Source: Bdellovibrio svalbardensis (GTDB lineage Bacteria; Bdellovibrionota; Bdellovibrionia; Bdellovibrionales; Bdellovibrionaceae). Taken from it: 64,000 bases of DNA. The position numbers and the translations under genes were made by a program. The DNA is taken from assembly GCF_029531655.1 (NCBI RefSeq), contig NZ_JANRMI010000002.1, positions 124,001-188,000 on the forward strand, read 5' to 3'. Of this stretch, positions 61,601-64,000 are shown one piece after another (within the stretch, counting starts at the first letter, position 1; each line of letters starts with the position of its first letter). Below the pieces are notes generated by a model that was not told the DNA's origin, made no database searches, and saw nothing but the letters and a program-made list of their open reading frames with translations.

Positions 61601-63466
61601 AAGTGCAACGGCTGCAGAGCCATCCCAGTATTTCACTTCATTGGTATCCGTGCGGTACCACATTTTACCTTTATCACCAGCAGCTAAGCCTGTTGGATCA
61701 GCAGTGACTTTATTTAATCCCAATGGGCCAGCCATGACATCGCCTGCTTTATCGAGGGGAGTGAAGCCTAGTGCCGTTGTCACATCGCCTGAGCCAATAT
61801 TTGCACCAACAGTGATGCGACCTTTCGCATCGACCGTGACTTTAGAATAAGTTCCCGCAGTCACACCCGATGCTGCCAATGTTAAAGCTCCCGCATTAGA
61901 CAGCGTCGCATCGCCAGATACAGTTTGAGCGGTGGCAATGTTGGAAGCATTACCAATCAAAATCTTTCCATCCGCCAGAGCTGAAGATTGTGCGTCGGTG
62001 ATACCATAACCTGAAAGTGTGGTTGGGGTTGCAGTGATTGAAGACCAAGCGGGCGTCATAGTCACATTCGAAGCCGCCGTCAAACGACCCTGGGCATCGA
62101 CTGTGAAAGTTCCCACTTGAGTAGCGGATCCATAAGAGCCCGCAGTTACGGCGGTATTATTTAAAACCAAATTCCCCGCAACCATGGCGAGGGGAGCGGT
62201 CACACCCGCGGTCGTGTAATTGCCAACACCATTTCGAACGACCAGTCCTGTTCCTGTGATCGAACTCAATTCGGAAGCTTGAGTTCCTTCGCTAATAGTT
62301 TTGACGGCGGATCCATCCCAGTATTCGATGGCATTCGAGGCCGAGTTGAACCAGACCTTCCCTTTATCCGCTCCGCTCAGTCCAGAGGGGGCGGTTGCAT
62401 TGTTCGATAAATGCAAGGTGACGCTAGGATTCATGGTGATATAGCCGGTGTTTGTTAAATGCTGCCCATTCATATTGATGTCACCACTCATAGTGCCACC
62501 AGCTTTTGCTAAATAGACAGTGGCGGCGTTATTGATATCATCAACCGCCGTGGCAATCTGCGCGGCGGTTTTTCCGCCAACGGAATTTACAGTCGCAGCC
62601 ACAGATCCATTTCCCGAAGCAGAAACATCTCCGGTTAGGTCAGTGATGGCGGCACTCAATCCCGTATTGTCAGTTCCACAAGACCAGCCAGTGCCATTCC
62701 ATTTAAGAATTTCATTGGTGGCACAAGCAGTTCCATTTGGAGCATATGAAAAGTATTTTCCCGCGCCTGATGTGATTTCATCCGCGCCGTGGGTGTGGGC
62801 GGAAGGTGCGAAGGCAGTCGGTTTGTTAGCGATAGCAGACCAATCAACGGTGAGGGAGGCAATAGGAGTACAAGTTAAAGAGGTGCCATCAAAACCGATG
62901 ACCCCAGCGGCGCAGGCCGCGGCAGGTTTTTGCAGGAAGTTGGCGGCATCTACACCGCCCAGCTTTAATGAGTCATTGGCAGAAGTGGCTATATTGGCTC
63001 TTTCCGCTTGGCTGGCAAAGGGAACTGAATTGATCGCGATCTTCTCATTGAGTGTATTCCAGGTGGCTCCATCCCAGAACCGTACAGTCAACTTTCTGTT
63101 GGCAGTCGCTGATGGGGTATAGGTAGACGAGTTTTCGCAGGTTAAAGCAACACCACTTTGAAAGATCCCGTGAAAGTTTACCGCGCCGGTTGCTATATAG
63201 AGGGGGGTCGTTCCGATGACGACGTCGAAGACTCCAGAAGTGTTTGATAAATCCACGCCGTTGACCTGCTCTTTATAGAGAACACAATTGTCGTCATTAT
63301 CAGCAGTGATACGAAACTCAAAGCTGACGTTGTTGAACGTCAAGGGCGTTTTATCAGACTTCACAATGCGACCTTGATAGCTCAAAGTGCCAGGGTTGGC
63401 TTGGGCGGCGGTGCCGAGCGCGACAATTAATAATGAAGTTATGGAAACGAGCTTGATATTCTTCAT
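52622..63466 (-). CDS. Giant mosaic fibre/adhesin with C-terminal S74 intramolecular chaperone
   Basis: A 3,614-residue exported fibre protein. The start is ATG 63466, which begins a signal peptide (SLLIVALGTAAQA); the frame open to 63679 is not used. The N-terminal domain (GTLSYQGRIVKSDKTPLTF) precedes a long run of tail-fibre-type repeats (for example GTVTSVATGTGLSGGPITG, TFTVDAQGRLTAASN). Near residues 2555-2635 come YadA/collagen-like head repeats (YAIGNSSIAMGG, GYSAVALGDSTYAGG). The C-terminus is a peptidase S74 chaperone (SDRRFKTNIETI, GVIAQEVEKQFPEAV) with a coiled-coil tail. The S74 domain trimerises the fibre and may cleave itself. Such chimeric trimeric fibres (MAT proteins) on Bdellovibrio help recognise prey. 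Confidence 0.92.
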   Translation of the reverse strand: MKNIKLVSITSLLIVALGTAAQANPGTLSYQGRIVKSDKTPLTFNNVSFEFRITADNDDNCVLYKEQVNGVDLSNTSGVFDVVIGTTPLYIATGAVNFHGIFQSGVALTCENSSTYTPSATANRKLTVRFWDGATWNTLNEKIAINSVPFASQAERANIATSANDSLKLGGVDAANFLQKPAAACAAGVIGFDGTSLTCTPIASLTVDWSAIANKPTAFAPSAHTHGADEITSGAGKYFSYAPNGTACATNEILKWNGTGWSCGTDNTGLSAAITDLTGDVSASGNGSVAATVNSVGGKTAAQIATAVDDINNAATVYLAKAGGTMSGDINMNGQHLTNTGYITMNPSVTLHLSNNATAPSGLSGADKGKVWFNSASNAIEYWDGSAVKTISEGTQASELSSITGTGLVVRNGVGNYTTAGVTAPLAMVAGNLVLNNTAVTAGSYGSATQVGTFTVDAQGRLTAASNVTMTPAWSSITATPTTLSGYGITDAQSSALADGKILIGNASNIATAQTVSGDATLSNAGALTLAASGVTAGTYSKVTVDAKGRITVGANIGSGDVTTALGFTPLDKAGDVMAGPLGLNKVTADPTGLAAGDKGKMWYRTDTNEVKYWDGSAAVALGVAGAGLTSFNGETGSSQTLTTPGTAGTAPAWSSSGNMHTLNIPMASSVGTTAGLLSKTDYDSFAAKQPAGNYVTALTGDVTAAGPGSAAATIAANAVTTGKILDGTILGADLNFTGVNTATSGIAVVDSTGKFNNFACGTAGHVATWTATGWACQAPATSGTVTSVATGTGLSGGPITGSGTISLANTAVTSGAYGSAIQVGTFTVDAQGRLTAASNVTVTPAWSSITATPTTLAGYGITDAQSSTLANGKILVGNGSNIATAQTMTGDATLSNVGALTLASSGVTAGTYSKVTVDAKGRVTVGANIASGDVTTALGYTPLNKAGDVMSGLLGLNGVAADPGGLVAGDKGKMWYRTDTNEIKYWNGSAAIALGISGAGLTSLGGQTGSTQTFAVGTAGTAPAFNSASNTHTLNIPMASSAGTTAGLLNKTDYDSFAAKQPAGNYVTALTGDVTAAGPGSAAATIAANAVTTGKILDGTILGADLNFTGVNTATSGIAVVDSTGKFFNFACATAGHVPTWTASGFACQAPTPLLPALTSGKIWVGDGTNTAVAQTMSGDATLSNVGAITLAASGVTVGTYSKVTVDAKGRVTVGANIASSDVTSALGYTPLNKAGDVMTGSIGLGNYTNATETTLVSGYGVGDKGKTWFNTTTNQVKYWDGSAVQALGISGAGLTSLNGQNGSTQTFAIGTSGTAPAFSSATNTHTLNIPMASSAGTTAGLLNKTDYDSFAAKQPAGNYVTALTGDVTAAGPGSAAATIAANAVTTGKILDGTILGADLNFTGVNTATSGIAIVDSTGKFNNFACGTAGHVATWTATGWTCQAPATSGTVTSVATGTGLTGGPITGTGTISLANTAVTAGAYGSATQVGTFTVDAQGRLTAAGNVTVTPAWSSITATPTTLSGYGITDAQSTTLASGKILVGNGSNVATAQTMSGDATLSNAGALTLASSGVTAGTYSKVTVDAKGRVTVGANIASSDVTTALGYTPLNKAGDVMSGLLGLNGVAADPGGLVAGDKGKMWYRTDTNEVKYWNGSAAVALGVSGAGLTSLNGQSGSTQTFAIGTSGTAPAFSSATNTHTLNIPMASSAGTTAGLLNKTDYDSFAAKQPAGNYVTALTGDVTAAGPGSAAATIAANAVTTGKILDGTILGADLNFTGVNTATSGIAVVDSTGKFFNFACATAGHVPTWTASGFACQAPTPLLPALTSGKIWVGDGTNTAIAQTMTGDATLSNAGALTLAASGATAGTYSKVTVDAKGRVTVGANIASGDVTTALGYTPVNKAGDAMTGALTMNATNEIRFADTDSSNYVGFKSPGVVAANKVWVLPAADGTANQVLKTDGAGNLGWASDSGGSVTSVATGTGLSGGPITGSGTISLTNTAVTAGSYGSATQVGTFTVDAQGRLTAASNVTVTPAWSSITATPTTLAGYGITDALSTTLASGKILVGSGTNVATAQTMTGDATLSNTGALTLASSGVTAGTYSKVTVDAKGRVTVGANIASGDVTTALGYTPLNKAGDVMTGLLGLNGVAADPGGLVAGDKGKMWYRTDTNQVKYWDGAAAQTLGVAGSGLTSLNGLSGSTQTFAIGTAGTAPAFSSATTTHTLNIPMASTASVTAGLISKTDYDAFNTKLGTASTFSGDVSGTSSTMSVDKIKGKSIVPVAYSAGQVLRYDGTNWVNALLNIGTDITGTLPVANGGTGATSIGSGNLMVGAGTGAVTSLAAGSAGNVVYATGITSWASGTPDTAGLVDKTSTQTISGAKAFTNYVQMSAANEIRFADTDSSNYVGFKSPGVVAANKIWTLPAADGSSGQVLSTDGAGTLAWSNQPAGPDNLGNHIATQNIQLGSFWLSGDGGNEGIRVDASGNVGVGTGTPEFKLSLSGDGGILSTGTFGSGASLVTAGAGTRMLWYPKKAAFRAGTVTASGEWNDVNVGTYSTAFGYATQASGQYSVAAGNGAYAIGNSSIAMGGAYSSGANSVGLGRTANAIGYSAVALGDSTYAGGDYSTALGGNARADAMYSTAIGRFNVGGGNATTWVATDPLFEVGIGTSGAAKANAVTVLKNGNVGIGTTSPAAPLDVKGAMRFTASTSGYVGFQPAATSSNVVWTLPAGDGTANQVLKTDGAGNLGWTTPSAGGITSLGGLTASAQTFAIGTAGTAPAFSSATSTHTLNIPMASTASVTAGLISKTDYDAFNTKLGTASTFSGDVSGTSSTMSVDKIKGKSVAPVAYSAGQVLRYDGTNWVNALLNISTDITGTLPVANGGTGATSIGSGNLMVGAGTGAVTSLAAGSAGNVVYATGITSWGSGTPDTAGLVDKTSTQTISGAKAFTNYVQMSAQNQLRLADADSSNYVALRSPATVAANVVLTVPATAGTSGQVLSTDGTGTLSWITALTGANGFLNGGNSFGAAATLGTTDAFALNLETSNTTRMTVGATGNVGIGTSNPTDKLVVSGSQGPVYSTVENTDNQFGDWTAMQISDYGSGGNNGLWINSAMGTKAAPTAVTAGNNLGRFWFAGHTGSSFVDSAGINVTAQQTFTTSNAPSNMLFYTTPIGTVSPTERMRINYAGNVGIGTTSPLSRLEVNGTSSAVATSGSAANGILRINQSSGNYVLDMGIDTFSPNAWIQSRSSADYTSKGSLLLNPAGGGVGLGSTNPGLLVASTNTNGGLLTVTGNSAASPSSYGVLAVASNYSSFAAGSIGGEIRFSTANNAGSSSNRDLAVLTSAASGAGGANGYGAYLAFKTKPDNIAAPAERMRIDNAGNVGMGTTNPIYNLHVYSTSATASMVEGSSGATVGAKYTGGAYAGLFANSSNAGVGTVTNHDFYINTNNANRVTVLAGGSVGIGTLSPGYKLDVQGGDINASGSVRAAGVALTSDRRFKTNIETITHPLEKILALRGVTYDWRRAEFPERQFSARKQLGVIAQEVEKQFPEAVDTDKKGYKSVNYPSLIAPIIEAIRELASFKDEQSKINNELMKELKDLRDMNKELKKELDGVKTQCKK
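57400..62150 (-). repeat. Higher-order DNA repeats inside the fibre gene
   Basis: The anchor encoding VTALTGDVTAAGPGSAAATI occurs at 61377, 60261, 59379 and 58263. The spacings are 1116, 882 and 1116 bp, so a two-part unit of 1998 bp (666 codons) has been duplicated. All periods are multiples of three. A further pair of segments near 56760 and 55071 is 1689 bp apart. Confidence 0.85.
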
Positions 63467-63693
63467 GCTTAATAGTTCGGTCAATGTGAGTGTTTTTTGA
63501 AGTAGGGCGACCATAATAGCGTTGCGGTCGAAATAGCCGGTTGCAACGCTTCGATCTCGGCCTGCGCCGGTTGATAATCGAATGATGTTGCAGGCCTTGC
63601 GAACTGGGCAACGATAGTTTTTTGAGGAAGTCTTACTTTGTGCCGATTTGTTTTCTAAACTAAAAAATATGTTCAACATACCTACGAGGCGTT

Positions 63694-64000
63694 AATGGGT
63701 TGTCCAGTAGTTACGAAAGTTCGCAAGCCGGCATCAGTGGTCAATGGTTCTGTAGAGGGTGATGTCCGTGAGGCTGATCGACTTCTTCTGCTAACAATAC
63801 TCAATGAGCTCGTGAGTGATCCTAATAGCATTCGAGTTGAAATTATGCAGGGCGAGCGCACGACTGTTTTCAATGTTTCGTGCGAGCAAATATGCATTGG
63901 GCAGATCATTGGGACACGCGGAAAAAATATTTCTGCAATCAGAAATATCATTGCGTCGATCGCTGGTCGGAAAGGCTATCGTGCCATTATTGAAATTCCG
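63694..64000 (+). CDS. KH-domain RNA-binding protein, KhpA-like (3' end outside window)
   Basis: The frame runs from ATG 63694 (GAGG upstream) off the end of the window with no stop, giving 102 residues. From about residue 26 it matches small KH-domain proteins (KhpA/YlqC type): LLLLTILNELVSDPNSIRVE, then the RNA-binding GTRGKNISAIRNII loop (G-x-x-G) and GRKGYRAIIEI. About 25 extra residues precede the usual start. KhpA relatives bind many RNAs and affect cell size or ribosome function. It diverges from the fibre gene; the 227-bp region between must hold both promoters. Confidence 0.82.

Noticed and set aside
55331-63122. Many plus-strand frames of 60-200 codons opposite the fibre gene
   Set aside because: They recur at the repeat period and mirror the biased codon use of the fibre repeats; they have no independent start sites or domains.

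Overview
The window looks like chromosomal DNA from a predatory Bdellovibrio-type bacterium. This is inferred from the gene content: very many exported proteases, lipoproteins and peptidoglycan enzymes, a prs-rplY-pth-ychF cluster, and a giant mosaic fibre protein with a C-terminal S74 chaperone, a class described on Bdellovibrio as mosaic adhesive trimer (MAT) fibres. No rRNA is present, and there is one tRNA.

Layout. 1-8.9 kb: end of a solute-binding protein gene, radA with a cyclic-nucleotide-binding protein, an exported TPR lytic transglycosylase followed tightly by two peptide-ABC permeases, a second small binding protein, and an amidase. 8.9-16.3 kb, minus strand: ychF, pth, rplY (L25), prs, gltS, rdgB, rph and an exported N-acetylmuramoyl-L-alanine amidase. 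16.3-23.6 kb: an exported coiled-coil protein behind poly-C tracts, mntP behind a probable Mn2+ riboswitch, an HNH protein, a 12-bp minisatellite, a trypsin-like protease, an MscS channel and uppP. 23.6-36.0 kb: a subtilisin, a PilZ membrane protein, enoyl-CoA hydratase, nitronate monooxygenase, a YciB-like protein, dihydroorotase, a membrane-anchored Ala/Pro-rich protein followed by an array of covarying mini-palindromes, a HEAT-repeat protein, an internally repeated exported protein and two lipoproteins.

36.0-47.9 kb is an accessory region anchored at tRNA-Met(CAT). A 3.6-kb island lies between 15-bp direct repeats of the tRNA 3' end (36103-36117 and 39668-39682). It carries a tyrosine recombinase, a long inverted repeat, a lipoprotein and an MNT/HEPN toxin-antitoxin pair. 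Beyond the right repeat lies what is probably the displaced tRNA terminator. Next come the decayed C-terminus of a second related integrase, a Type IIG restriction-modification enzyme, a cold-shock protein, and a compact minus-strand operon: an HSDR_N-type PD-(D/E)XK protein, an unknown cytosolic protein, a predicted four-helix membrane protein and two small overlapping frames. That operon is the best candidate for an undescribed, probably anti-phage, system. Its soluble-plus-membrane pair recalls lambda RexA/RexB in layout only.

47.9-64.0 kb: a small exported protein, a PgaC/PgaD-like polysaccharide synthase pair, a YcaQ-type DNA glycosylase behind a G-quadruplex motif, a VOC protein, the 3,614-residue fibre gene with long higher-order repeats, and a KH-domain protein cut by the window end.
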